Positions 18,337-28,398 are shown, counted from the stretch's first letter. The stretch is DNA of 45,956 nt from Mycetocola reblochoni REB411 (GCF_900163835.1 NZ_FUKR01000073.1:1-45956), one strand, 5' to 3'. The notes: generated from the letters alone by a model not told the origin. A program made the numbers and translations.

Positions 18337-18914
18337 TGGATGCACAGGAGCAGTCCGAGGGGAACGGTGACCAGGAGGGCGCGTCCGTAGCCGCGGACGG
18401 TCCGCCCATCGCGGACCAGAGCGGGCGCGGCGAGCGCGACACCCAGGAGGACGAGGGGACGCAGCGCTCCGTCTCCCCGCGGCGGCGCGCCGCTCACGAG
18501 CGAGACGAGGCCGACGCCGACCGCACCGACGGCGACGGTCAGCCAGCCGACCCCGACCCGTATCCGGCCGCGCGAGACGCCGTGGGGAAACAGCCGCGAT
18601 TCCAGCACGCCGGCGACGAACGCCAGGATGAGCAGCAGGATCGTGAACACCGGAACGGCCCCGATGGCCCCGATGAGGATCGCGGTGTCCTCAAGCGCGC
18701 GGTCGCCGAGCGCGGCGCGCTGCTCCGGTGTCACCAGTGTGCGTGCGTACTCGGCTGAGGAGGGGACCCGGGCGATGGCCAGGCCCGTCCCGCAGAGCAC
18801 GAGGATCGTCCAGGCGAGCCGCGATGTCGGTCGCGGGGGTACGGGTGTTCCCGCCCGCGCGCGGGCGGCCAGGGGGAGCCCCGTCGGGTGGGGAGCGGTC
18901 GGGTCGAGGGGCAT
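18333..18914 (-). CDS. Five-helix membrane protein of the bacteriocin locus
   Basis: A 193-residue protein with a soluble Pro/Ala-rich N-terminus of about 32 residues, then about five hydrophobic segments (LAWTILVLCGTGLAIA; ILIGAIGAVPVFTILLLIL; VGWLTVAVGAVGVGLVSL; LVLLGVALAAPAL; LLVTVPLGLLLC). No family is recognised. ATG 18914 has a GGAGG four bases upstream. The gene follows the SpoIIM-like gene after 103 bases and overlaps the next one by four. It may be a paralogue or partner of the following 147-residue protein, since both have similar size and helix spacing; that is a guess. Confidence 0.75.
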   Translation of the reverse strand: MPLDPTAPHPTGLPLAARARAGTPVPPRPTSRLAWTILVLCGTGLAIARVPSSAEYARTLVTPEQRAALGDRALEDTAILIGAIGAVPVFTILLLILAFVAGVLESRLFPHGVSRGRIRVGVGWLTVAVGAVGVGLVSLVSGAPPRGDGALRPLVLLGVALAAPALVRDGRTVRGYGRALLVTVPLGLLLCIQ

Positions 18915-19017
18915 GTGTCCTCCGTGGGTGTCTGTGTGGTGGCGGGCAGTGGTATCGGGGGCGGGACCCGTGGTTGCGGGTCCGCTGACGGCATGCCGGT
19001 TCCGGTCGGTCGATGCC

Positions 19018-19620
19018 TCAGCGGAGCGCGATGACGGCCGACTCGACCGCAGCGCCGATGACAATGCCGACGAAGCCGAGAACGCCGAGCCGGAGTGCGG
19101 CGGGAAGGGCGGCGAGGTACCGATGCAGCGGCCCCCGTCGTGGTTGTCGCTCCTCGGAATCCCCTGCCCCAGCGCGGAGCGCACTCAGCAGGGGGACCAG
19201 TCCCGCCGCCCCGACCACGGCGAGCGAGGCGAACTCGATCGGTGCGTACCACGCCACGTCGCCGAGAAGCCGGATCCAGCCGGAGGCGCTCTGGACGAGG
19301 GCCATCGATGTGCCGATCGCGAACGCGGTGAGCACGAGCGCCGCGAGCGTCGTGACTCCCGCCGTGACGACGCCGGAGAACAGGAATGCCGCGACCCCGG
19401 CGTTGCGGATCAGGATGGCGAGGAAGGAGCCGTCGGTCATGAGCGACGGGTCGCTGCCGAACAGCGCCAGGCTCTCCACCGATCGGCGGAGCCATCCCGA
19501 GTCGGCCCGGAGGAAGGAGAGGGCGGCGACGAGGGTCAGGATCGTTCCCGACGCGAGTATCGCGTCCCGCGTGATCGCACGCCCGGTCTGACCCAATCCC
19601 GCCACCGCCCCCGAGCCCAC
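19018..19620 (-). CDS. SpoIIM/DUF95-like membrane protein, circular bacteriocin maturation
   Basis: A 200-residue membrane protein with about five helices. The middle part (RNAGVAAFLFSGVVTAGVTT, then a segment ending in GDVAWYAPIEFASLAVVGA) fits the SpoIIM/DUF95 pattern of an Asn-containing helix followed by a conserved Glu-containing helix. DUF95 proteins are a hallmark of circular bacteriocin clusters (AS-48, circularin, carnocyclin, uberolysin), where they are needed for production and possibly for cyclisation and immunity. GTG 19620 follows the TAG stop of the precursor gene with no spacing; GTG 19605 is an alternative start. The position right after the precursor strengthens the assignment. 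Confidence 0.8.
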   Translation of the reverse strand: MGSGAVAGLGQTGRAITRDAILASGTILTLVAALSFLRADSGWLRRSVESLALFGSDPSLMTDGSFLAILIRNAGVAAFLFSGVVTAGVTTLAALVLTAFAIGTSMALVQSASGWIRLLGDVAWYAPIEFASLAVVGAAGLVPLLSALRAGAGDSEERQPRRGPLHRYLAALPAALRLGVLGFVGIVIGAAVESAVIALR

Positions 19621-20025
19621 CTAGGCCACGACGACCTTGCGTGACTGGCTGAGCAGCATGCCGCGCACCGTCGCCGCCAGGGCGCCGCCGATTCCTGCCC
19701 CGAAGACGGCACCGACGACCGTCAGGGCGACGCCGCCCACCTCGATCGCCGCGACGATCTGGGTGGCGGCCGCGGCGGAGATGCCGAGGCTACCGGCGAC
19801 CCAGGCCGCGGAGGTGCCGGCGACGATCAGGCCGATCACGGCGATCCCCGCCGCGACCGCCGAGTGCGCGATCGTGCGACCGCGCCCCGGCACAGCGGCC
19901 GTCGTGACGGGGCGCCCCGTCGATCCGTCGACGGCGGTCGACGGATCGAGCAGGGCGAGCGGAGAGGGACGGTCGGCCGGAGCCGGATCGGTGATACGCC
20001 GGGGCGGTGTGCTGAGCAGGGACAT
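19621..20025 (-). CDS. Circular bacteriocin precursor (uberolysin/AS-48-like)
   Basis: A 134-residue precursor. The predicted core is V76-A134 (59 residues), Ala/Gly/Val-rich, with three or four amphipathic or hydrophobic helices. Its start VAGSLGIS...A..IVAAIEVG aligns with LAGYTGIA...A..VVDAIDKG of uberolysin, and GISAAAATQIV with GIPAAVAGTVL of AS-48. The C-terminus SRKVVVA corresponds to the basic-hydrophobic ends of known cores. Cleavage is predicted after W75, with head-to-tail bonding of A134 to V76. The leader is long (75 residues) and contains its own hydrophobic stretch (AVAAGIAVIGLIVAGTSAA). ATG 20025 is chosen over the longer frame because GAAAGG lies seven bases upstream. Family identity is by eye; processing sites are inference. 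Confidence 0.85.
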   Translation of the reverse strand: MSLLSTPPRRITDPAPADRPSPLALLDPSTAVDGSTGRPVTTAAVPGRGRTIAHSAVAAGIAVIGLIVAGTSAAWVAGSLGISAAAATQIVAAIEVGGVALTVVGAVFGAGIGGALAATVRGMLLSQSRKVVVA

Positions 20026-20250
20026 GTGGGTGCCTTTCTTCGTGTGCCCGTCCCCGAGACCGAGGAGAGTTCGGTGTCGGCGAGTGAGGCCTTCTCGCAC
20101 CATGCTTTTCTACCCTGGTGCTTTCTGCAATGCCCGCCGTCGGACGGTGGATAACTCGGTTCGCCGGGGGGCTCTGACGGGGTCTTCCGGCGCCCGGGGA
20201 GCCAGCGGTGCTCCCGCTTTCGCGCTGGTGAGGCTGTCGGTCCCCGCCTC

Positions 20251-20256
20251 TAGACT
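20251..20256 (+). promoter_or_regulatory. -10 hexamer of pcrA
   Basis: TAGACT ends nine bases before ATG 20266, giving a leaderless or nearly leaderless mRNA. The 240-base divergent gap to the bacteriocin precursor shows no convincing promoter for the minus-strand operon. Confidence 0.55.
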
Positions 20257-20265
20257 GGAAACGAC

Positions 20266-22695
20266 ATGACGAGCTCCTCCGACGGCACAGGCACAGGCCC
20301 CTCCAGCGCGCCCATCATCCGAGACGACCTCCTGCGGAACGGGAATCCGCGTCCCTCGGGGGACGGCTCGACGGACCGCGGCGCTGCGGAGGGCGACGGC
20401 GACCCGCTGCTGGAGGGCCTCAACCCGCAGCAGCTCGAGGCCGTCGTCTCGCGTACCGGTGCGCTGCTGATCGTGGCCGGGGCGGGCTCGGGCAAGACCC
20501 GCGTCCTCACCCACCGGATCGCCAGCCTCATCCAGAACCGCGAGGCCTGGCCGAGCCAGATCCTCGCCATCACCTTCACCAACAAGGCCGCGTCGGAGAT
20601 GCGCGAGCGCGTCGAGGCTCTGCTCGGCTCCCGCGCCGAGGGCATGTGGATCTCGACGTTCCACTCGGCCTGCGTGCGCATCCTGCGCCGGGAGGCCGAG
20701 AAGTTCGGCTTCGCGCAGGGCTTCACCATCTACGACTCCGCCGACAGCCGGGTCGTCCTCAAACGGATCATCAAGTCGCTCGACGCCGACGTGCTCGGCT
20801 TCACCCCCGCGAACGCGTCCGCGCGGATCTCCACGCTGAAGAACGAGCTCGCCGACGCCGAGAGCTTCGCGAGGACGGCCAACTTCTCCGACCCCAACGA
20901 GGCGGCCTTCGTCGAGATCTTCCGGCAGTACCAGCGCACGCTCCGCGCGGCCAACGCGTTCGACTTCGACGACCTGATCTCCCAGACGGTGTTCCTGTTC
21001 CGGGCGTTCCCCGACGTGGCCGACGTCTACCGGCGGCGCTTCCGGCACGTGCTCGTCGACGAGTACCAGGACACCAACCACGCCCAGTACGCGCTCATCC
21101 GTGAGCTGGTGCGGGCCCCCGAACCGGACGCGGACGCCCTCACCGGCATCGTCCGTCCCGGCGACGAGGCCGCCTCGCTCACCGTCGTCGGCGACTCGGA
21201 CCAGTCGATCTACGCCTTCCGCGGCGCCGACATCCGCAATATCACCGAGTTCGAGCGCGACTTTCCCGGCGCGCAGGTCATCCTGCTCGAACAGAACTAC
21301 CGCTCGACCCAGAACATCCTCTCCGCCGCCAACGCCGTCATCAGCAACAACTTCGACCGCAAGGACAAGAAGCTCTGGACCGCCGACGGCGACGGCGAGC
21401 AGATCGTCGGCTACACCGGGTACTCCGGGCACGACGAGGCCCAGTTCGTGGCCGACGAGATCGACCGCCTGCACCGCGACGGACTGGAGTACGGCCAGGT
21501 GGCGGTGTTCTACCGGACGAACGCGCAGACGCGCGCGCTGGAGGAGATCTTCATCCGCCAGGCGATCCCCTACCGGATCATGGGCGGGACCAAGTTCTAC
21601 GAGCGCGCCGAGATCAAGGACGCGATGGCGTACCTGACCGCCGTCGCGAACCCGGCCGACGAGCTCGCGCTCCGGCGGATCCTCAACACGCCCAAGCGCG
21701 GCATCGGCCCCGCGACGGAGACCGGTCTCAGCCGTTTCGCCGAGGACAACGGCATCAGCTTCCGCGAGGCGATGCGCCGGGCCGCCGACCTCGGCCTCGG
21801 CCCGAAGGTCACCGGTGCGATCCGCTCGCTGTCGGCGCTGCTCGACGAGGCCGCCGAGCAGGTCGCCGAGGGCAAGGTGTCCGAGGTGCTGCAGCACCTG
21901 ATGAGCGGGAGCGGTCTGATCACGACGCTCCGCACGAGCAGGGACCCGCAGGACGAGGCGAGGGCGGAGAACGTCGAGGAGCTCATCGCCGTCGTCAAGG
22001 AGTACCAGAAGAACAACCCCGATTCCGGGCTCATCGACTTCCTCACCGAGACGGCCCTCGTCGCCGCGGCGGACGACCTCGACGACGCGAGCGGCACCGT
22101 GTCGCTGATGACCCTGCACACGGCGAAGGGCCTCGAGTACGACACGGTGTTCCTCACCGGAGTCGAGGAGGACCTGCTGCCGCACAGGATGAGCGCCAAC
22201 GAACCGGGGGGGCCAGCCGAGGAGCGGCGGCTGTTCTACGTCGGCATCACGCGGGCGCGCAAGCGCCTGTTCATCTCACTGGCGATGACGCGGGCTCAGT
22301 TCGGCGAGACCGCGGTCGCGATGCCGAGCCGCTACCTGCAGGAGATTCCGGCCGAGCTGATCGACTGGCGGCAGTCGCCGGGCACCGCGACCTCGCGCGG
22401 GGGCACCCAGCCCCGTGCGCTGAACGCCCAGAGGGGAGGGTTCGGCTCGTCCGGCTCCCTCGCGAACCGCCCGCTTACGGAGAAGCGCGACTGGCCCAAC
22501 CGCGTGACCAACCAGGTCAGGGACAACGGGGACCTGGAGCTCGAGGCGGGCGACCGCATCGAGCACACCGACTTCGGCCAGGGCAGGGTCGTGCAGGTCA
22601 CCGGCGTCGGGACCAAGCGCATCGCCCACGTGCAGTTCGACACCGCCGGCGCGAAGAAGCTACTGATCAAGATCGCCCCCATCACCAAGCTGTAA
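20266..22695 (+). CDS. pcrA: ATP-dependent DNA helicase PcrA/UvrD
   Basis: An 809-residue superfamily 1A 3'-5' helicase for repair and replication restart. Motifs: the Q motif LNPQQLEAV, Walker A AGAGSGKT (71-78), motif Ia TFTNKAASEMRER, motif II VLVDEYQDTNHAQY, motif III GDSDQSIYAFRGADI, motif IV EQNYRST, motif V LMTLHTAKGLEYDTVF and motif VI VGITRARKRLF. The last 70 residues contain the PcrA-type C-terminal segment (GDRIEHTDFGQGRVVQVTG) that contacts RNA polymerase in related proteins. The first 50 residues are a disordered Ser/Gly-rich extension. Divergent from the bacteriocin operon; the ABC transporter gene follows after 41 bases. Confidence 0.96.
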   Translation: MTSSSDGTGTGPSSAPIIRDDLLRNGNPRPSGDGSTDRGAAEGDGDPLLEGLNPQQLEAVVSRTGALLIVAGAGSGKTRVLTHRIASLIQNREAWPSQILAITFTNKAASEMRERVEALLGSRAEGMWISTFHSACVRILRREAEKFGFAQGFTIYDSADSRVVLKRIIKSLDADVLGFTPANASARISTLKNELADAESFARTANFSDPNEAAFVEIFRQYQRTLRAANAFDFDDLISQTVFLFRAFPDVADVYRRRFRHVLVDEYQDTNHAQYALIRELVRAPEPDADALTGIVRPGDEAASLTVVGDSDQSIYAFRGADIRNITEFERDFPGAQVILLEQNYRSTQNILSAANAVISNNFDRKDKKLWTADGDGEQIVGYTGYSGHDEAQFVADEIDRLHRDGLEYGQVAVFYRTNAQTRALEEIFIRQAIPYRIMGGTKFYERAEIKDAMAYLTAVANPADELALRRILNTPKRGIGPATETGLSRFAEDNGISFREAMRRAADLGLGPKVTGAIRSLSALLDEAAEQVAEGKVSEVLQHLMSGSGLITTLRTSRDPQDEARAENVEELIAVVKEYQKNNPDSGLIDFLTETALVAAADDLDDASGTVSLMTLHTAKGLEYDTVFLTGVEEDLLPHRMSANEPGGPAEERRLFYVGITRARKRLFISLAMTRAQFGETAVAMPSRYLQEIPAELIDWRQSPGTATSRGGTQPRALNAQRGGFGSSGSLANRPLTEKRDWPNRVTNQVRDNGDLELEAGDRIEHTDFGQGRVVQVTGVGTKRIAHVQFDTAGAKKLLIKIAPITKL

Positions 22696-22736
22696 CGCCT
22701 GACCAGGGCCAGACGACCGCGAAGGAAGGCACGACC

Positions 22737-23581
<845 letters not shown>

Positions 23582-23600
<19 letters not shown>

Positions 23601-25168
23601 GGCTGCGCTTCCGCGTCCTCGGCAACACGCTCTCCCGCCACCCCTGGCAGCTCGTCGGGATGATCATCGGCGGTCTGTACGCCCTCGGACTGCTGGCCGG
23701 CGCGGTCGCCGGGCTCGTCGCCCTGCGGGTCGGGGAGGGACAGATCGACCCCTCCCTGCGGGACGCCATCCTTGTGATCGCCGGGAGCCTGCTCGTGCTC
23801 GGCTGGACGGTCGGACCGTTCGTCCGGACCGGAGGCGATGACGTCCTCGATCCGTCCCGCTTCTCCCACCTCCCGATCGCGACGGACACGCTGCTGCGGG
23901 CCGCGTTCGTCGCCACCCTCCTCGGCATCCCTGGAATCGTGACGATCGTCGCCGTGCTGGCCACCGTCATCCCGTGGACGGTGTCGCTTCCCGCGGCGCT
24001 GGCCGCGCTGATCGGGGGAGCGCTCGGCGTCGTCACCTGCGTGATCGCCTCCCGCGTGGTCGCGAGCCTGGCCAACCGGCTCGCCGCGGGCCGCCGCTTC
24101 CGCGAGGTGGTCGGCCTGATCGTGATCGTGCCCCTCGTGCTGCTCGCGCCCCTTCTGAACCTGATCGGTGCCGCCGCATCGTCGCTGACCGATCTGCCCG
24201 GTATCGTGGCGCCGGTCCTGGCCTGGACGCCGCTCGGGGCGCCCTGGGCCATCCCCGCGGACGTCGCGGCAGGGCACGGGGGTGTGGCGCTGCTGCGGCT
24301 GCTGCTCTGCCTCGCGGTGATCGCGCTGCTGGCCCTGGCCTGGAAGCGCGTCACCATCGCCTCGCTCGGTCGGCCGGCGACCGCGTCGACCCGGACGAGG
24401 TCGCGCAGCGGCGCCGGGCTGTTCGACGTGGTCCCCGCGACGGTGGCGGGCGCGATCGCGGCGCGGGCGCTCATCTACTGGTTCAAGGACCCCCGGTACT
24501 CCCGTCAGCTCGTGTCCGTCGTCGCGCTGCCCGTGCTCTTCCTCGCGCTCGGCTCGGTCGGCCCGAGCGGCTTCATGATCCCGCTGGCCGGGCCGCTAGT
24601 CGCGGCCATGCTCGCGCTGACGATGTACACCGACGTCTCCTACGACGGCAGCGCCTTCGCCGCGCACCTGACCCGCTCCGTCCGCGGGAGGGACGACCGG
24701 TGGGGTCGCGCCGCGGCGGGGCTCGTCCTCGGCATCCCGCTGACGGTCGTGGTCGTGGTGGTGTCGGCGCTCGTCGGCGGGGACGGTGCGGACGCCGTGC
24801 CGTTGCTGGCCATCTCGCTGACGGTGTTGTTCGCCGGGGTGGGCATCTCGGCCGTCAGCTCGGCCGCGGTGGTGATGCCGGTGCAGAAGCCGAGCGACAG
24901 CCCGTTCTCGACTCCGCCGGGGTCGGCGGGGATCAGCCTGCTGCTCAGCCTCGTCGTCATGGTCGCGTTGCTCGTCGTGACCGCCCCGGTGGTGGTGCCG
25001 GGGATCATCGCGATGGTGACGGGCTCGACCGCGGCGCTGGTCACGACCGTGGTGGTCGCGATCGTCCTCGCGCCCGCACTGCTCGTGATCGGGGTCGTCG
25101 TCGGCGGGCGCGTGCTGGACCGGAAGGGCCCCGAACTGCTCGCGCGCCTGACCTCGATGAACGCCTGA
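23582..25168 (+). CDS. ABC transporter permease
   Basis: A 528-residue membrane protein with about 12 hydrophobic helices, encoded with the preceding ATPase. The motif YWFKDPRYSRQLVSV between the two halves is typical of large actinobacterial exporter permeases that pair with this kind of ATPase. ATG 23582 is chosen over an upstream in-frame GTG because the intervening residues are Arg/Gly-rich shadow and GAGGAGGG lies just upstream. Substrate unknown. Confidence 0.88.
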
Positions 25169-25201
25169 CCACTCTGACCGCCCGATCCCGGGGACCGCGC
25201 G

Positions 25202-25309
25202 TCACCTCGCGATGGAGGAACGGAGCACGAGCGCCGTGTCGAGGCCCGGGACAAGGGGGATGACGATCGCGACGAGCGTGACGCCCGCGATGGCGGAGCC
25301 GATGGTCAT
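25202..25309 (-). pseudogene. N-terminal remnant of a LysE/RhtB-family exporter
   Basis: A 35-residue minus-strand frame with one hydrophobic helix ending in PGLDTALVLRSSIAR, which closely resembles the first 35-40 residues of LysE-type exporters (family pattern PGPDTALVLR.SLARG). It stops at TGA 25202-25204 where the family continues for about 170 residues, and no continuation is visible in the remaining 33 bases before the ABC permease gene. It follows the DUF2236 gene by four bases, so an original two-gene unit was probably truncated by deletion. Confidence 0.5.
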
Positions 25310-25313
25310 TCCG

Positions 25314-26108
25314 TCAGCCGAGTGGCGCGGACCTGCCGGCGAGGTGGCGGCGCAGACCCCGCAGCACGATCCGCTGCGGCAGCGTCCGCACGGTACGGGG
25401 CAGACGCGGCCAGAGCACCCGCATCGCCCGCGCCCCCGCGTGCACGATGCGCGCGCGGACGGGACCGTGGCGGAGCCCGAACTCCCGGCGCGGACCCGTC
25501 GGGAGGAGGGCGGGTGTCACGAGCCTGACCAGTGGCATGAGCGGGCGCAGGAGCAGCGGTCGTTCGGGGTGGAGCAGGTCGCGGGCGATGCCCCGCGCCT
25601 CGTCGCCGACGCTCAGCCGCGACAGCTGCGCCGTCCACTCGCGCTGGAACGCTGCCCTGTCGGACGGCCAGCGCTCGGCCGGCATGCCCAGCGCGGTGCC
25701 GAGCCGGGCGTAGCCGGCGTAGACGGCGTCGGCCTCCGCCTCGTCGAGCGGGTCGAGCACGGCGCGCGCGATGACGTCGGCGGTGCGGTAGAGGGTGGCG
25801 ACGACCCAGAACTGCAGCTCGGGGTCATCGGCGCTGTAGCCGGGGCGGGCGTCCGAGTGCTCGCGGCGCACGGGGGCGTGCGCTCGGGCGACGAGTGCCG
25901 TCGTCGCCGCGGCAAGCTCGGCGTCGCCGGACGCCTGGGCGTACACGTATCCCAGCGTTCCGCGCAGGCGTGCGACGGGGTCGCGCCGGAAGTCGCTGTG
26001 CTCGGCGACGCCGGCGGCGACGAGGGGGTGGGACACCTGGAGCAGGATCGCCGCGGCGCCGCCGACGAGGAGAACGCCCTCGCTCGCGATGCGGGAGAAC
26101 GGGTCCAT
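25314..26108 (-). CDS. MpaB-like oxygenase (DUF2236)
   Basis: A 264-residue protein of the DUF2236 family, related to the fungal oxygenase MpaB and the latex-clearing protein Lcp, which bind heme b. Family motifs seen: a Gly/Ala-rich helix GGAAAILLQVSHPLVAAGVA, HSDFRRDPVARLRGT and SADDPELQFWVVATLYRTAD. Natural substrates of bacterial members are mostly unknown. ATG 26108 is chosen because a TACGAT hexamer ends six bases upstream; an upstream open extension is Arg/Pro-rich shadow. Divergent from sucC. Confidence 0.88.
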   Translation of the reverse strand: MDPFSRIASEGVLLVGGAAAILLQVSHPLVAAGVAEHSDFRRDPVARLRGTLGYVYAQASGDAELAAATTALVARAHAPVRREHSDARPGYSADDPELQFWVVATLYRTADVIARAVLDPLDEAEADAVYAGYARLGTALGMPAERWPSDRAAFQREWTAQLSRLSVGDEARGIARDLLHPERPLLLRPLMPLVRLVTPALLPTGPRREFGLRHGPVRARIVHAGARAMRVLWPRLPRTVRTLPQRIVLRGLRRHLAGRSAPLG

Positions 26109-26114
26109 GACCCC

Positions 26115-26120
26115 ATCGTA
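26115..26120 (-). promoter_or_regulatory. -10 hexamer, leaderless promoter
   Basis: TACGAT on the minus strand ends six bases before ATG 26108 of the DUF2236 gene. Confidence 0.5.
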
Positions 26121-26219
26121 GGTTCGCCCGCGTGCGCGGGGACTCCGTCGGCGGCGTGCGCCCCTCCGTCTTCCCGCACAGTCCGCGCCGGTCGGTCGTG
26201 GGTGGCGCCCTCGGGCGGG

Positions 26220-26225
26220 TAGAGT
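26220..26225 (+). promoter_or_regulatory. Possible -10 hexamer of sucCD
   Basis: TAGAGT lies 88 bases upstream of the sucC start, leaving a leader of about 80 bases with the GAGGAA ribosome-binding site at its end. No clear -35 element. Confidence 0.35.
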
Positions 26226-26313
26226 CGGGGGCGGTACTTTTCTCGACGGTGAGCAACAGTCGCCGTCGGGATCGTCGTGAACACAACCATCAAGACGTGG
26301 TGAGGAACCCAAC

Positions 26314-27477
26314 GTGGATCTATACGAATATCAGGCGCGTGACCTGTTCGAGAAGTACGGCGTCCCTGTCCTTCCGGGCATCGTCGCCGAGAGCCCCGCA
26401 GAGGTCAGGGCGGCGGCCGAGAAGCTCGGCGGCGTCGTCGTGGTCAAGGCTCAGGTCAAGACGGGCGGTCGGGGCAAGGCCGGTGGCGTGAAGGTGGCAA
26501 AGACCCCCGACGAGGCGGAGGCCGCGGCCGAGGCCATCCTCGGGCTCGACATCAAGGGCCACGTCGTGAAGCGCGTGATGGTCGCCGGCGGTGCCCGCAT
26601 CGCCCGCGAGTTCTACTTCTCCGTCCTGCTGGACAGGGCCAACCGCAGCTACCTGTCGCTCGCCAGCGTCGAGGGCGGCATGGAGATCGAGCAGCTCGCC
26701 GTCGAGAAGCCCGAGGCCCTCGCCCGCATCGCCGTCGACCCCCTGACGGGGATCACCGAGTCGGTGGCCGCGGAGATCGCCCGGGCTGCCGGGTTCCCCG
26801 AGGACCTCGTCGACCGCGTCGCACCGGTGTTCGTCACCCTGTACGACGTCTATCGCGGCGAGGACGCGACCCTGGTCGAGGTCAACCCGCTCGTACTGAC
26901 GGAGGAGGGCGACATCATCGCCCTCGACGGCAAGGTGTCCCTCGACGAGAACGCCGGCTTCCGCCACCCGGAGCACGCCGAGCTCGAGGACCGCGACGCC
27001 GCCGACCCTCTCGAGGCGAAGGCCGCCGAGAACGACCTCAACTACGTCAAGCTCGATGGCCAGGTCGGCATCATCGGCAACGGCGCCGGGCTGGTCATGT
27101 CCACGCTCGACGTGGTCGCCTACGCGGGCGAGCGACACGGCGGTGTCACGCCGGCGAACTTCCTCGACATCGGTGGCGGCGCCTCGGCGCAGGTGATGGC
27201 GAACGGCCTCGACGTGATCCTCGGTGACGAGCAGGTCCGCAGCGTCTTCGTCAACGTCTTCGGTGGCATCACAGCCTGCGACGCCGTCGCGAACGGCATC
27301 GTGTCGGCGCTCGAGATCCTCGGCGACAACGCGACGAAGCCGCTCGTCGTGCGGCTCGACGGCAACAAGGTGGCCGAGGGGCGAGCGATCCTCGCCGCCG
27401 CCGACCACCCCCTCATCACGCTCGCCCAGACCATGGACGAGGGTGCCGACAAGGCCGCCGAGCTGGCCGCCCGCTGA
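26314..27477 (+). CDS. sucC: Succinyl-CoA synthetase beta subunit (ADP-forming)
   Basis: A 387-residue subunit with the ATP-grasp domain at the start ([37 protein letters not shown]), the metal-binding VEVNPLV and the C-terminal CoA-ligase domain ([38 protein letters not shown]). With SucD it interconverts succinyl-CoA and succinate with nucleotide phosphorylation in the TCA cycle. GTG 26314 has GAGGAA six bases upstream. sucD starts 27 bases after the stop. Confidence 0.97.
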   Translation: MDLYEYQARDLFEKYGVPVLPGIVAESPAEVRAAAEKLGGVVVVKAQVKTGGRGKAGGVKVAKTPDEAEAAAEAILGLDIKGHVVKRVMVAGGARIAREFYFSVLLDRANRSYLSLASVEGGMEIEQLAVEKPEALARIAVDPLTGITESVAAEIARAAGFPEDLVDRVAPVFVTLYDVYRGEDATLVEVNPLVLTEEGDIIALDGKVSLDENAGFRHPEHAELEDRDAADPLEAKAAENDLNYVKLDGQVGIIGNGAGLVMSTLDVVAYAGERHGGVTPANFLDIGGGASAQVMANGLDVILGDEQVRSVFVNVFGGITACDAVANGIVSALEILGDNATKPLVVRLDGNKVAEGRAILAAADHPLITLAQTMDEGADKAAELAAR

Positions 27478-27504
27478 GCCTGAAGACGTAGAGGAATTTC
27501 ACGA

Positions 27505-28398
27505 ATGTCTATCTTCCTGAACAAGGATTCCACGGTCATCGTCCAGGGCATCACCGGCGGTGAGGGAACCAAGCACACCGCGCTGATGCTCAAGGCGGGC
27601 ACGAACGTCGTCGGCGGCGTCAACGCGCGCAAGGCGGGCACGACCGTCAGCCACGACGGTGGGGTCGAGCTCCCCGTCTTCGGCACGGTCGCCGAGGCCA
27701 TCGAGAAGACGGGGGCGGACGTCTCGATCGCCTTCGTCCCGCCCGCCTTCACCAAGGACGCGGTGATCGAGGCGATCGACGCCGAGATCCCGCTCCTGGT
27801 GATCATCACCGAGGGCGTCCCGGTCGGCGACTCCGCCGAGTTCTGGGCCTACGCCGAGCAGAAGGGCAACAAGACCCGGATCATCGGGCCGAACTGCCCC
27901 GGCATCATCACGCCGGGCCAGTCGCTCGTCGGCATCACGCCGGCGAACATCACGGGCGCCGGGCCCATCGGTCTCGTCTCCAAGTCGGGGACGCTGACCT
28001 ATCAGATGATGTTCGAGCTGCGCGACATCGGCTTCTCGACGGCCATCGGCATCGGCGGCGACCCGATCATCGGCACGACGCACATCGATGCGCTCGCCGC
28101 GTTCGAGGCGGACCCCGAGACGAAGGCGATCGTGATGATCGGCGAGATCGGAGGGGACGCCGAGGAGCGTGCGGCGGAGTTCATCTCGGCGAACGTGACG
28201 AAGCCGGTGGTCGGCTATGTCGCCGGCTTCACCGCTCCCGAGGGCAAGACGATGGGGCACGCGGGGGCGATCGTGTCCGGCTCGGCCGGGACCGCCCAGG
28301 CCAAGAAGGAGGCGCTCGAGGCCGCGGGCGTACGGGTCGGCAAGACGCCGAGCGAGGCGGCCGCGCTCATGCGCGAGATCATCGCCGGACTCGACTGA
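27505..28398 (+). CDS. sucD: Succinyl-CoA synthetase alpha subunit
   Basis: A 297-residue subunit with the CoA-binding domain ([15 protein letters not shown]) and the active-site histidine H252 in [15 protein letters not shown], which is phosphorylated during catalysis. Also typical: [11 protein letters not shown] and [16 protein letters not shown]. Co-transcribed with sucC, and followed by a strong hairpin terminator at 28445. Confidence 0.97.
   Translation: MSIFLNKDSTVIVQGITGGEGTKHTALMLKAGTNVVGGVNARKAGTTVSHDGGVELPVFGTVAEAIEKTGADVSIAFVPPAFTKDAVIEAIDAEIPLLVIITEGVPVGDSAEFWAYAEQKGNKTRIIGPNCPGIITPGQSLVGITPANITGAGPIGLVSKSGTLTYQMMFELRDIGFSTAIGIGGDPIIGTTHIDALAAFEADPETKAIVMIGEIGGDAEERAAEFISANVTKPVVGYVAGFTAPEGKTMGHAGAIVSGSAGTAQAKKEALEAAGVRVGKTPSEAAALMREIIAGLD

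Noticed and set aside
17897-18442. A 182-residue N-terminal extension of the bacteriocin permease
   Set aside because: The open frame is Arg/His/Pro-rich, overlaps two real genes and lacks hydrophobic pattern; GTG 17896 with the GTGA overlap is the natural start.
19018-20025. Stage II sporulation function for the SpoIIM-like protein
   Set aside because: Position directly after a circular-bacteriocin-like precursor and the non-sporulating actinobacterial context favour the DUF95 bacteriocin role.
20026-20103. Longer bacteriocin precursor starting at 20103
   Set aside because: The extra 26 residues are basic and unstructured, and the ribosome-binding site GAAAGG fits ATG 20025.
20146-20154. 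DnaA-box-like nonamer (TTATCCACC on the minus strand)
   Set aside because: Eight of nine bases match the consensus, but it is a single copy with no cluster, AT-rich stretch or origin genes nearby.
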